Assembly (NCBI GenBank): GCA_028583605.1
Contig: CM053327.1
Span: 38,876,626 to 38,940,625, forward strand
Direction: 5' to 3'
Source: Dastarcus helophoroides
Taxonomy: Eukaryota > Arthropoda > Insecta > Coleoptera > Bothrideridae
DNA length: 64,000 nt
Numbering within the stretch: the first letter of the stretch is position 1; every line of letters starts with the position of its first letter. Of the stretch, positions 1 to 11,705 are shown one piece after another. A program made the translations under genes and the position numbers. The notes beneath the pieces were generated by a model that was given only the letters and a program-made list of their open reading frames with translations, was not told the DNA's origin and ran no database searches.

Positions 1-943
1 GAAGCAGACCCGTTGGACGAAAAAGAACTCAAACTATTGAGCAAGGCGTTGTCATACCGCCTCAGCTTACGTAAACTCTCCAAATTTTTGCTTATGTTGC
101 GGGCGTTATTCGATTCAATCACCACGTCGTACTCGATGATGGCTTTAGGCAGCTCTGTCGGTGTTTCGACTTCTTCTTTGATAACACTTCTCGGTATGAC
201 GCAAATTGACCCCAACACTTCAGATTTCGGTTCAATTTTGGTGGAATCCGATTTCGTGATGGTTTGCGATAGAATGTTCCGGGTGTGTATCAGGGGTGCC
301 GTCTTGGTTTCTCTCTTGTTTCTATCGTTAGTTTCCGGGGATTCGTCCCCTTCGCTTGGGTTGTTAACTACGTGAACCATGAAAGGTGAATCCCTTAACA
401 TTTCCCCGTTACATATCAGGACTATTTTGCACATTCCACTATTCTTGAGTACGTAGGTTACTTTGGCTCTATTCGCTTCCATATCAACTTGAATCGGTAT
501 GTCGTTATCAACGACTTTGTTTTCCTTATTAATGAATGAGGTGAAATCCAACGAAATCGTCCTCAGGAACGACTTCCTGTTTAAATTGTCAAGTTTCCAC
601 TGTAGTTTTCTCTGTATAGCCCCAGCTTTTGCCCCCGGAATTGTATTAAAAGCTAAAATTACCGCTTTATCCTTCGTTTGGTAAAGTCCTCTGATGTAGA
701 GCAAAATATTGCTCTTATTTTTCACGTTGTTGCACGAATAGAGATAAAACGTGGCCATCTTGCGTTCTACCCCAGTGGAAAGCCCCATACCTTCTGGCGA
801 TGTACTGACAGGAAAATCTATCCAGAAACTGTAAAGCGTAAACTGAGCCTGTTAACAGCTTCTTCAAACTCGTTAAAGTATTGAATGAATCTCCTCTCCT
901 GGTGCAGATTGAAATCACCGGCGAAGTCTTCCGCAGTAAAAAC
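1..943 (-). CDS. Filamin-repeat protein, internal or 3' exon (partial, one frameshift)
   Basis: A coding exon runs leftward from a good acceptor (TTTGTTGCAG, cut after 944) to the window edge, about 314 codons. Roughly residues 42-193 look like a filamin/ABP280 immunoglobulin-like repeat: they open with SPEGMGLSTGVERKMATF and close with KVTYVLKNSGMCKIVLICNG and SPFMVHVV, the usual filamin strand pattern ending in SPF-V-V. About 41 residues precede the repeat (VFTAEDFAGDFNLHQERRF), and a long polar, Lys/Glu/Ser-rich tail without a recognised domain follows. The exon reads through without stops except at 821-823, where one missing base in a GG/A run shifts the frame. Since both sides are clearly coding, an assembly error or a recent mutation is likely. 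Which filamin-domain family this is (cytoskeletal crosslinker, TRIM-like or other) cannot be told from one exon. Seen: frame, repeat pattern, acceptor. Inferred: family and function. Confidence 0.6.
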
Positions 944-1235
944 CTGCAACAAATTTTAACCCTAATAAACAAAGCACAAGCAGATAAAAAAAACTAAGAT
1001 TTCCCTAACAACAATTCCTCAATTTTAATCATTTTTATTTTAAAACTAAAAATGAGGTTTTTGGAAAAAACTTCGTTAGAGAAAATCTTTAAAATTGCTA
1101 AGTGTGTAAAGAAATGGAATTTTCAAATGAAATTTAAAGAAAAAGCTCAAAATTTCTAGTTTAAATTAGAAATTTTGAAAAAAAAGTGGAAATTTTGAGT
1201 TTTAGTTTTAATAAATAAAGACCAAAAACTGTTTA
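944..1235. other. Intron or flank of the filamin-repeat gene
   Basis: AT-rich DNA upstream (on the minus strand) of the filamin-repeat exon. It has A-rich stretches resembling the TCGAAATTT-type arrays seen elsewhere in the window, and no coding exon was recognised. Confidence 0.5.
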
Positions 1236-1560
1236 AGAGTATCGGGAGTCATTTTAAAAAGCATCTGGTGTATTTCCAAAGCGTCTGAAGTATTTTGAAA
1301 CTACCTGGGTTACTTTCGACATATTTGGAGTACTTTTAAACCACCCAGGGTACTTTCCAACCACCTAGGGTACTTTCCAACCACCTAGGGTACTTTTAAA
1401 CCACCTAGGGTACCTTCCAACCACCTAGGGTACTTTCAAACTATCTATAATGTACCTAGAGCAGTTCCAAAGTATCTAAGCTACTTTAAAAGTGCCTGGG
1501 GTACTTTGAAAGTATATGAGGTACTCTGAAAATATCTGGGGTACTTTGAACATATTATTT
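1236..1560. repeat. 20-bp minisatellite
   Basis: Tandem copies of a 20-bp unit, consensus CCACCTAGGGTACTTTCCAA. They are nearly identical at 1325-1437 and degrade outward on both sides (TACCTGGGTTACTTTC, GTGCCTGGGGTACTTTGAA). The centre-good, edge-bad profile fits unequal exchange within the array. Confidence 0.85.
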
Positions 1561-2570
1561 TTATTATTAAAATGATACGCAGCCGAGAAATTACTCATAA
1601 GTTCTAGGACGGCGCCAGACACGTAATTAGAGCTGTTAAGGATATAGTAAGTAATTGGGCAGTCGAGACTTCGAGATATCGAATATTCTAATATGCGTGA
1701 AGACCCGATATAAACCAGCTGTCAGTTATAACGTAATTTAAAATCAATCTGGTTATCTTTGAAAAATCGATTCCTAAGATAGACCACAGAACCTGTTGAC
1801 ACGTTGACTCTCTGAATATGAGTTTAATTGACTGAACGAGCTATCAGCAAATCAGCCTACAATTGGGAACATAAGTTCACATAAAAATCGGATTTGTGGT
1901 AATGCGACGTAATCGATGTTCCTCACTATCCGCTTTAGCGTCTCTTCCCTTGAATTGCACTAATTCGCTGTTCTAGTTTTCATGCGAATTGGCCCGAGGT
2001 CGAATCGGGGGATAATTAAAGCGGTCATAGCGCACTTTTCCCCTCATTATTGTAAATTTCCCTTGACGTTGTCCGGTCGTCCGTTGGGATACCCCGACGA
2101 CCGTACAAATGACACGAATGTCCGCTGGTAGTGCGGTTAAGGGCGATCGAAAGTACGCACCAGTCAAAGACCCAAAACGTCCTGATTATCGGAGAGCGCC
2201 AACGCTCCCATATAATTGTCCTCGTTGGCGCTAATCTTTCCCGCGGGTTCAGGTAATAAAATAAAGACTCGATGACATGCCAGCTCATTAACAGGTAATT
2301 GCACGTTCAATTACTTATTAGCTGGTTTGCGCTCGAGCGTATTTCGTTAATGTGACGTTTCTGCTTCGAATTAGAACGGCCTAATTTATAAGGTTTATAT
2401 AATAACAGATTTCCAGTCCGCAAACTATGAATTTTTAATGGGTTTTCTTGTCCTCGTCCTTCAAACGGCTTCGAATTACCCTCTGCATCATTTCTAGTCC
2501 GCGAATTCTGTTGATAACTTCGTGTCCAGGTATAAATTTTTAACATAGTACAAGCTCGGTAGAATAATAA
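1561..2570. other. Intergenic or intronic single-copy DNA, no gene seen
   Basis: Mixed-composition DNA without satellite motifs. The two minus-strand open frames here (1973-2167, 2025-2288) overlap each other in different frames and show no family signature. Confidence 0.5.
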
Positions 2571-2574
2571 GTTT

Positions 2575-3310
2575 TAGGTTTTTACTCCTCTTTGGAAAAC
2601 CCGTTCTGAGATTCTGTTCGACCACCCTTATTTCGTCGTGAACTATAGAATTTCTTACAAAATTCCTTGTTTACATCGTTAATTATCTTGAGGCAAAATA
2701 ACTTCTGCGACGTTGTTAGATGACAAAAAAATGTTAAATTTTAACCAATTTACTTATCCTTCGATCTTAAACTGATAGGATACCCAGCATAAAGAACTCC
2801 TAGAATTTAACTTGTTTTGTGTTCGGAACTGCACCAATTATTCGGTAAAATTTTGTATTTTGAGGTACGTTTTTACGCTTTTTTGAAGCTCCATTCTCAA
2901 ATTCTGTTCGACCACCCTTATTTTGTCGTGAACTCTCAACATTTTTATGGAATGTCTTGTCCACGCGCTGTAAACTGCTTTGAAACGAAATACCCTTTGC
3001 ATCGTTACTAGGTGGCATAAGATGTTAAATTGTAACTGATTTAGCTATCATTCGTCCTCAGACCGATAAGAATCTCGGTGTAAGAACTCCTGGAATTGAA
3101 CTTGTTTTGTGTATGTTTGGAATTTTATTGATTACCTCTTCCCCTCCTCTTGCAAAATTTCATATTGTGCAAAAGTACGATTTTACTGCTCTTTTGAGAA
3201 TCCGTATAGAGCTTCAGTTCGACCACCCTTATTTCGTCCTGAACTATAGAATTTCTTGTCCAGGCTTTTAAACTGCCTCAAGTCCGAGTCCTCCTTTGCA
3301 GTATAAATAA
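2575..3310 (+). repeat. Diverged copies of the 274-bp satellite
   Basis: Three old copies. The anchor GTTCGACCACCCTTATTTCG-like box occurs at 2617, 2906 and 3217 (spacing about 289 and 311), each followed by GTCGTGAACTAT, a TTTAAACTGCCT-like box and a GATAGGA/GTAAGAACTCCTGGAATTGAAC segment. They are clearly related to the 5185-6887 array but with many indels. Confidence 0.8.
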
Positions 3311-3339
3311 ATTTAATCCACTTGCAAAGGGTAAACCCG

Positions 3340-3567
3340 TTATGCTTTCAAAGCACTGCGCGTAGGATGCGGAAACAAGGATAGACGGCGATGAACCATA
3401 TTCTTAAACAAGGATAGGTTATAATTTTTGGGGAAAATTCCTTTCGCTAACAAGTTCCATAACTTGGAAGTTCTACAGAAAAAAGAGTCTCCATAGACAG
3501 AAGTCCTCACTGTGTCAAGCTGGACCGCACAGGAATTTGCTCTCTCCGACTGTCTAGTATGCCTCAA
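3340..3567 (-). pseudogene. Non-LTR retrotransposon ORF2 C-terminal fragment
   Basis: The minus frame contains RTSVYGDSFFCRTSKLWNLL followed by FPKNYNLSLFKNMVHRRL. This is the conserved C-terminal tail of reverse transcriptases of insect non-LTR elements of the Jockey/CR1/RTE type (SFF-R-S-LWN-LP ... F-xx-Y-L-xFK). No catalytic RT domain is present; upstream (higher coordinates) the frame is lost at a stop. It is a 5'-truncated relic between satellite copies and an AT-rich array. Confidence 0.8.
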
Positions 3568-3589
3568 GAACCTTGCCCTTTGACATAAT

Positions 3590-4960
3590 ATTTAAATTTC
3601 AATAAAGAAATTGAATGTACAAGAAATTTCTTTCTTGAAATTTCCCAAAAATATGTTTCCCAATATTTTTAATTTTCAATAATATGCCGATCTAATTCAG
3701 AAAAAAAAAGGCTAATATTCAGAAAGATAGAAGAATTTTGTTAGAAAAAATGATTTACAAAAGAAGAGTCCAAAAAGTAGAATTTTGAGAATTAAGACGA
3801 AATTTCAAACAAGACGAATTTAAACTAATTTTAGCAGATTTGAATATCGCATTTTGATATAAATATATCGAGAAGAGGCAAATTTTAAAAAACCTGCCAA
3901 AATTTCTGAAAAATCAAATTCTAAAAGATCAAAATCTTGAGAAAAACCTGATGTTAATCAAAATAAAGGCATTAAAAAAAAGAAATCTTTAAAAAACAGT
4001 TGACATTTCAAGAAAAACTACCAAATGAAGCATCAAACATCGAAGTTTTCCAGAAAAAATTTAAATATTAAGAAAAAGTACACTTTTGAGAATAGCCGTT
4101 TATGAAAAAAACGAATCTTGAAAAAAGTCAAAATTTTAAGAAAGATACGAATTTCCAGGAAAATTATTTAGATTTCCGGGAACATCTAGGATTGGATTTT
4201 AGGATGAATTTCAAATTTGCGAAAAAAGACGGATTTTGAGAAAAATATCCAAGTTTAGATTTTTTTCAATTCGTTTTTTTCTGGAAGTTTTAATTTTTTT
4301 TTCCTTGAAAAACAAAAAAAAAGATCGACATTTTGAGAAAAAGTCGAAATTTAGTAAACACTTGAAATTCTTTAGAGAAAGTCAAATTTTGTTGAAATTT
4401 TGGAAAAATGACAAATTTTGAGAAAACTGTAATTTCTAAAATTTTGTCTTGACCACTTGAATCAAAGGAATACATGCGCCCTGATCTGCCCCACCCTAAG
4501 TCGGGACTTTTTTCAGACTTCTCAAATTTTTTCAAGATGTTTACTTTTATTAAAAATTTCAACTCTAAAATTTCGACTTCTCTTATAAAGGTGAAATTTT
4601 AAAAGTTGGTTTTATTTTCAAATATTCAATTTTATTAAAAATTTCATTCGTTCTAAATGTTGACATTTTTTAAAATGTAAACTGACTTTGAAAATCTCTT
4701 ATTTTTTGAAAATGTCGACTTTTTTTGATTCCTTTTTTTGGAAATTGGCTTTCAAATTTTCGATTTGATATTTTTTTGAAAATTGTAACTTTTTTTTTAA
4801 TTTTACGTGTACTTACGACTAACGAGTACATATTCATGTGTTTTTTTCTTAAATAAATTGCAAAGAATTTAAGAGTTGGTCAAATATTTGACTATTTTGA
4901 AAATTTCGACTTTTCTCGAAGTTTCGACCGTTATGTAGTAAGTAAATTAAACAAATACTT
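3590..4960. repeat. TCGAAATTT-type degenerate array A
   Basis: A-rich on the plus strand and composed of degenerate short units such as GAGAAAAAGTCGAAATTT and GAAAAAAGTCAAAATTTT. From about 4500 the units switch to T-rich. Open frames here are compositional artefacts rich in Phe, Lys and Ser. Confidence 0.75.
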
Positions 4961-5184
4961 GCTAATAACACATCAAATTCTTCATATTACGTATCTAAAC
5001 TATAAAATATATAAAGTATAAATTTTTGACAAGTGCCAACTTGCAACATACAACACGAAATCGATAATATAAACTTCACGATTACAAATGAGTATATTCG
5101 GTACGATGCCACGATGCCAACGATGCCAATTCCCCGATTACATATTTCGGAAAAGTAATTGGCGATTAAAAACCGATAGTCCGA

Positions 5185-6887
5185 TATTACCGCTCTTTTA
5201 AAGATCTGTTCAGAGATTCCGTTCGATCACCCTTATTTCGTCGTGAACTATATATTATTTTGTCCAAGTCTTTAAACTGCCTCGAGACGAAGTGCCCTCT
5301 GTACGGCATAAATATGTTCAATTTCAACTGATTTAGCTACCCTTTGCTCTCAGACCCATAGGACACTCGGTATAAAACTCCTGCAATTGAACTTGAATTA
5401 TATTTGTCCGGAAATTCACTGACTGCTTCGTAAAATTTCATATTTTGAAGAAGTCCGATTTTATCGCTCTTTTAAAGATCTGTTCAGAGATTCCGTTCGA
5501 TCACCCTTATTTCGTCGTGAACTATATATTATTCTTGTTCAAGTCGTTTAAACTGCCTCGAGACAAAGTATCCTCTGCACGGTATAAATATGTTCAATTC
5601 AACTGATTTAGCTACCCTTTGCTCTCAGACCCATGGGACACTCGGTATGAAAACTCCTGGAATTAACTTGAATTGTATTTGGCCGGAAATGCACTGACTG
5701 CTTCGCAAAATTTTATATTTTAAAGAAGTCCGCTTTTATCGCTCTTTTAAAGATCCGTTCTGACATTTCGTTCGATAACCCTTATTTCGTCGTGAACTAT
5801 ATATTTTCTTTTCCAAGTCGTTAAACTGCCTCGAACGAAGTACCCTCTGCACGGCATAAATATGTTCAATTTCAACTGATTTAGCTACCCTTTGCTCTCA
5901 GACCCATAGGACACTCGGTATAAAACTCCTGCAATTGAACTTGAATTATATTTGTCCGGAAATTCACTGACTGCTTCGTAAAATTTCATATTTTGAAGAA
6001 GTCCGATTTCATCGCTCTTTTAAAGATCTGTTCAGAGATTCCGTTCGATCACCCTTATTTCGTCGTGAACTATATATTTTCTTGTTTAAGTCTTTAAACT
6101 GCCTCGAGACGAAGTACCCTCTGCACGGCATAAATATGTTTAATTTTAACTGATTTAGCTAACTTTTGCTCTCAGACTCATGGGACACTCGCTACAAAAA
6201 CTCCCGGAATTGAACTTGTATTTTGTTTGTCCGGAAATTCACCGACTGCTTCGTAAAATTTCATATTTTGAAGAAGTCCGATTTTATCGCTCTTTTATAG
6301 ATCTGTTTAGAAATTCCGTTCGATCACCCTTATTTCGTCGTGAACTATATATTTTCTTGTCCAAGTCTTTAAACTGCCTCGAGACGAAGTACCCTCTGCA
6401 CGGCATAAATATGTTTAATTTTAACTGATTTAGCTAACTTTTGCTCTCAGACTCATGGGACACTCGCACAAAAACTCCCGGAATTGAACTTGTATTTTGT
6501 TTGTCCGGAAATTCACCGACTGCTTCGTAAAATTTAATATTTTAAAGAAGTCCGATTTTATCGCTCTTTTATAGATCTGTTTAGAAATTCCGTTCGATCA
6601 CCCTTATTTCGTCGTGAACTATATATTTTCTTGTCCAAGTCGTTAAACTGCCTCAAAACGAAGTACCCTCTGCACGGCATAAATATGTTCAATTTTAACT
6701 GATTTAGCTCTCAGACCCATAGGACACTCGGTATAAAAACTTCTGGAATTGAACTTGAATTGTATTTGTCCGGAAATTCACTGACTGCTTCGTAAAATTT
6801 CATATTTTGACGAAGTCCGATTTCTTTGCTCTTTTAAAGATCTGTTCACAAATTCCGTTCGATCATCCTTATTTCGTCGTGAACTAC
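5185..6887 (+). repeat. 274-bp satellite array 1
   Basis: About six tandem monomers. The box GTTCGATCACCCTTATTTCG recurs at 5221, 5495, 5770 (variant), 6043, 6318, 6592 and 6857, spacing 273-275 and finally 265. Each monomer also has AACTGCCTCGAGACGAAGTA, CACGGCATAAATATGTTCAA, ACTCGGTATAAAAACTCCTG and ATTCACTGACTGCTTCGTAA. Copies are highly similar, so amplification is recent. The last monomer is cut at 6887, immediately after GTCGTGAACTAC, by array B. Confidence 0.95.
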
Positions 6888-9705
6888 AAATTTTGAGAAA
6901 AATAGATTTCGAAAAAATTGAGACAAAAAAAGAAACTTCGAAAAAATTGAGAAAAAGGAACAGATTTCGAAAAAATTTAGGAAAAAGAATTTATCAAAAG
7001 TTCTCAATAAAAGGCAAGATTTTGGAAAAAAAACGTAGAATTTCGACAATAGATTGAAACCCGGGACAAGTTAAAAACCTGAAATTTTTAGACAAGTTTG
7101 AATTTTTGAAATATAGTAAAATTTCAAAAAGAGAAATTGTAAAAATTAACTGAAAGTATAGAAAAAATTGTCGATCTCTAAAAAAGTTAAAGTTTTCCAG
7201 TGAAGAAAAAAAAACTTTAATTTTAAGAAGAATTTCATGGAAAAAGTTTAGAACAACTCGAAATTCCGATAAAAAAATTGTAATATTCCAGAGAAAATTT
7301 GCAATTTCAAAAACAGGACGAATTAAAAAAAAACTTCAAATTTTCAGATAAATTCGAATTTTGAGAAAATTGGTAAAATAATTTCGAAAGAAAATTTCAA
7401 GAAAACTTCGAGAAAAGTTGAACTTTAAAAAAAGGACAAAATCTCCCAGAAAAAGCCAAATTTTGAGAAAAAGGAAGAGATTTCGAAAAAAACTGGGAAA
7501 AATCAAGAGAATTAAAAAATGAATTTATCTAATTTGGAAAAGGGGAGAAATTTCGAAAAAAATGAATTTATCGAAAGTTGCCAAAAAGGCAAAATTTTAG
7601 AAAAAAACGTTGAATTTCGACAATAGATTAAACTCAAAACAAACCTAAAAACCTGAAATTTTTAGACAATTTTGATTTTTTTGAAAAATTGCAGAATTTC
7701 GAAAAAAGAAATTGTAAGAATAAACTGAAAGCTTAAAAAAATGTTGAAATTTAAAAAAGTCTTTCAGAGAAGAAGAAAAAAGTCGAATTTTAGGAAGAAG
7801 TTCAAGGAAATTTCGACAAAATATTTACAATTTTCCAGGGAAAGTTAAATTTTGAGAATAAATTTGAAATTTCGAGACCAAAGCGATTTAAAAAAAATCC
7901 GAATTTTCAGATCAAGTCGAATTTTGAGATCATTTGTAAAATAATTTCAAAAGAAAATTTCGAAAAAAGTTTTTAACCTTAAAAAACGTCAATATTGGGA
8001 AAAGTGATTTTAAAAAATTGAATTGGTCTAAAGTTCTCAAATAAGGGCAAAATTTCAGGGAAAAAAAAGGTCGCATTTCCGCAATAGACTGAAACCCAAA
8101 GCAAATTTAAAAACTTGACATTTTCAGATAAAAGAGGAATTGTAAAATAAACTGGAAGCTTAAAAAAGTGTCGGACTTTAAAAAAGTTTTTTAGAGAAAG
8201 AGAAAAAAGTTAAATTTTAGAAAAAATTTCAAGGAAAAAGTCAACATTTTAAGAAAAATTCCAAATTTTAATAAAAATTTGCAATTTTTCAGAGAAAATT
8301 AAATTTTGAGATAAATTTGAAATTTCGAAAACAAGACGAATTAAAAAAACTCCAAATTTTCAGATAAATTGAAAATTGGTAAAATAATTTCGAAAGGAAA
8401 CGGAATGTTAATAAAACTTCCATTTCGGAGAAGTGTTAAACTTTAAAAAAACGTCAAAATTTCCCAGAGAAAGTCAAATTTTAAGAAAATAAATTAAATT
8501 TTGAGATTTAAAAATAGATGAATTTTGTTCGAAATAAAGATGATATTTCCGGAAAAATTTTAATTGGGAGATTTTGCAAAAAAATGAATAAAAAAAGAGA
8601 TTTTGTAAAATATGAATTGCCAAAAATTCTTAAAAAAGCAAAATTTAAAAAAAAAAGTCGAATTTTGAAATTAGATTGAATCCCAGAATAAATTTAAAAA
8701 CCTAAAATGTTTAGACAAATTTGAATTTTGTGAAAAATTGTAAAATGTCGAAAAGAGAAATTGTAAAAAACTCAGAGCTTAGAAAAAATTGTCGAACTTT
8801 AAAAAGTCGAAGTTTCTCAGAGAAGAAGAAAAAAAATAATTTGCAAATTAAATTTTGGGAATAAATTCGAAATTTCTAGATCAAGACGAATAAAAAAATT
8901 TCGAATTTTCAGAAAAATTCGAATTTTCAGAAAATTGGTAAAATAATTTCTAAATAAAAAGGAATGTGGGTAAAACTTCCAGTTTCGAGAAAAGTGTTGA
9001 ACTTTAAAAAAAAGTCAACATTTCCCAGAGAAATTTTTGAGAGAAAAATTTTGTTTAAGAACAAAATCAAATTTTTAGATAAAATCAAACATTCTAAAAA
9101 TGGGTAAATTTCGTCGATAAAATCGCAACTTGCAGAAACTTAATAAAATGTCGAATTTTCAGTTAAAAATTGGAATTTCGAGAAACACCTAATTTTGGGA
9201 AACAGATCGAAATTTCCAGAAAATAAATAAAAGTTTAAATGTTCAGCAAAAGTCAATATTTGGGGGAAATGGTGAAAGTTGAAAAGAGAACGTAATTTAA
9301 AAGGAATAGAAATTTCGAGAAAAAAGTCGTAGTTTAGAACAAAATTTAAAAAAATATATAATTTTGGAAAAGAGTCAAATTTAAGAATAAATCTAAATTT
9401 CGAAAAAAAAAATTTGAGAAACATCGAAATTTTCAAAAACTATTTTTTTTAACATTTTCAAATTTTTACTTTTTTTTATTACGAAATCGACAAAAGATGA
9501 ATTTTTGAGAAATAAGTCAAATCTTCCAGTGTAAGTCGAATTCAAAAAAAGTAAACATTTTTACAGACTGTCGAGTTTTGAGAAGAGAGAAAGATTTAGG
9601 GAAAAAGTCCAAATAAATAGCTGAAAAAAACCGACGAATACGGAAAGAGTTAAAAAAAGCTGAATTTACGAGAAAGTCAAATTTTGAAATAAAGCTTCAT
9701 ATTAT
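6888..9705. repeat. TCGAAATTT-type degenerate array B
   Basis: Starts abruptly inside a satellite monomer and runs 2.8 kb as A-rich degenerate units (GAATTTTGAGAAAAAGTC, AAAATTTCGAAAAAAGAAATTG). Larger blocks recur at about 7080, 7640 and 8100, seen from a shared segment reading CCTGAAATTTTTAGACAA or close to it. No terminal repeats were found. No gene. Confidence 0.75.
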
Positions 9706-9721
9706 GAGAAATGAAAGGTCT

Positions 9722-10020
9722 ATTCTTCATTATTATTGACCGGAAATATTATGTTTTTTTTCAATTTATTTAACATTTCTTAGGCCCAGTTTGGAAATAT
9801 TTAAATTTTTCTGGTTTGTTGACAATTTTCTAAACAGTTTTTGAAATGCGACTACGTAGTCGCATTTTAAAAACTGTTTAGAAAATTGTCAACAAACCAG
9901 AAAAATTTAAATATCACGTAGTCGCATTTCAAAAATTGTTTAGAAAATTGTCAACAAACCAGAAAAATTTAAATATTTCCAAACTGGACCGAAGAAATGT
10001 TAAATAAATTGAAAAAAACA
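9722..10020. mobile_element. Foldback element with long inverted arms
   Basis: Two arms of about 100 bp in inverted orientation (about 9754-9855 and 9916-10019), with an extra inverted half-copy between them whose centre is the perfect palindrome GCGACTACGTAGTCGC (9849-9864). The arms share TTTAACATTTCTT, CAGTTTGGAAATATTTAAAT and CTGGTTTGTTGACAATTTTC. The 13-bp direct repeat AAATGAAAGGTCT occurs at 9709-9721 and 10021-10033, consistent with a target duplication. No coding capacity. The transposition class is not identifiable from the ends. Confidence 0.7.
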
Positions 10021-10033
10021 AAATGAAAGGTCT

Positions 10034-10218
10034 TTTGGGCTGAATATGTTTTCCTTTGACTACATGAGTCAGAGGGGTCTTTTCTTGTTTAATATTTTGT
10101 CTGATTTATCTGATTTAACTGTGAAATCAGAAATAAAAACTTGTGGCTCTTTGAAATTCACGAAACCAATTTTTTCATTGCGGATGGTTCTTTTGGCTTA
10201 AAAGTTTGCCAACCCCTG
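10034..10218 (+). mobile_element. hAT-like element 3' end fragment
   Basis: Ends with AAAGTTTGCCAACCCCTG (10201-10218), reverse complement CAGGGGTTGGCAAACTTT, a terminal repeat type well known from hAT elements of the Charlie/Tip100/Zaphod group. It is preceded by TGTGGCTCTTTGAAATTCAC, also typical of that 3' end. The matching 5' end was not found, so this is a truncated copy. Confidence 0.55.
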
Positions 10219-10310
10219 CTCTACACGAATAAAAATCACTTCACCCTCTGCCCTAATTACGCAATTAGTGCAATTTGGCATTTCCTAATGAGCTATTACA
10301 GAACAGGTAA

Positions 10311-10414
10311 ACAGGACGCAATCGACCTAACTCCTTACCAGATCACAGGACGCAATTGACGCTACTCCAGGCAGTAATTAGACAACTTCGGACGCAACTG
10401 ACCCCAACCCAGAC
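10311..10414 (+). repeat. Short degenerate repeat, GGACGCAATTGAC type
   Basis: Three spaced copies of a motif close to GGACGCAATTGACC (about 10313, 10348, 10390) lie between the hAT fragment and satellite array 2. The last copy abuts the satellite resumption at CCCTCTGCACGGCATAAATA. Confidence 0.4.
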
Positions 10415-11570
10415 GTAATGCCCTCTGCACGGCATAAATATGTTCAATTTAAACTTATTTAGCTACCCTTTTCTCGAAGACCCATGGGACACTCGGTATA
10501 AAAACTCCAGGAATTGAATTTGTATTGTGTTTGTCCGGAAATTCACTGACTGCTTCGTAAAATTTCATATTTTGAAGAAGTCCGATTTTATCGCTCTTTT
10601 GAAAATCTGTTCAGAGATTCCGTTCGATCACCCTTATTTCGTCGTGAACTATATATTTTTTTGTCCAAGTCTTTAAACTGCCTCGAGACGAAGTACCCTC
10701 TGTACGGCATAAATATGTTCAATTTCAACTGATTTAGCTACCCTTTTCTCTCAGACCCATGGGACACTCGGTATAAAAACTCCAGGAATTGGATTTGTAT
10801 TGTGTTTGTCCGGAAATTCACTGACTGCTTCGTAAAATTTCATATTTTGAAGAAGTCTGATTTTATCGCTCTTTTGAAGATCTGTTCAGAGATTCCGTTC
10901 GATCACCCTTATTTCGTCGTGAACTATATATTTTTTTGTCCAAGTCTTTAAACTGCCTCGAGACGAAGTACCCTCTGTACGGCATAAATATGTTCAATTT
11001 CAACTGATTTAGCTACCCTTTTCTCTCAGACCCATGGGACAGTCGGTATAAAAACTCCAGGAATTGAATTTGTATTGTGTTTGTCCGGAAATTCATTGAC
11101 TGCTTCGTAAAATTTCATATTTTAAAGAAGTCCGATTTTATCGCTCTTTTAAAGATCTGTTTAGAGATTCCGTTCGATCACCCTTATTTCGTCGTGAACT
11201 ATATATTTTTTTGTCCAAGTCTTTAAACTGCCTCGAGACGAAGTACCCTCTGCACATTTAGCTACCCTTTGCTCTCAGACCCATAGGACACTCGGTATAA
11301 AAACTCCTGGAATTGAACTTGAATTGTATTTGTCCGGAAATTCACTGACTGCTTTCTTAAATTTTATATTTTGAAGAAGTTCCATTTCACTTCTCTTCCA
11401 AAGATCCATTCTGGGATTCTGTTCGACCACCCTTATTTCGTCGTGAAGTATAAAATTTTTTATGGGATTTCTTATCCACGCTCTTTACACTGCCTCAAAA
11501 CGAAGTACTCTATTGTGGCTAGATGCCATAAATTTTAACTGATTTTAAATTTTCTGAGCTACATTAACCT
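10415..11570 (+). repeat. 274-bp satellite array 2
   Basis: About four monomers of the same satellite. The GTTCGATCACCC box is at 10622, 10898 and 11172 (spacing 276, 274), then a diverged copy at 11420. The array resumes at CCCTCTGCACGGCATAAATA, in the middle of a monomer. The copy before 11260 lacks the block between CCCTCTGCAC and TTTAGCTACCC. Confidence 0.95.
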
Positions 11571-11705
11571 TTAAATTAATGTTGAAAATAATTCTTAAAA
11601 ATCAAATCAAATCATAATACCTTTAAAGTTTAATGATCCTTCAATTATTTATCGCAGGCGATTTCTCCATATGGAATTCGACGATGTTAATTTGGTACGC
11701 ACGCC
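11380..11705 (+). repeat. Segment duplicated at 15140-15475
   Basis: From the last satellite monomer onward, this segment matches 15140-15475 in order: ATTAACCTTTAAATTAATGT, a run with CAAATCAAA, a GATCGCAG/ATCGCAGG box, CTCCATA(C/T)GGA(A)TTCGA and TACGCACGC. It marks a unit larger than one satellite monomer. Confidence 0.7.

Noticed and set aside
1236..1560. CRISPR-like regular short repeats
   Set aside because: The 20-bp units are directly adjacent with no unique spacers, and the context is eukaryotic. It is a minisatellite.
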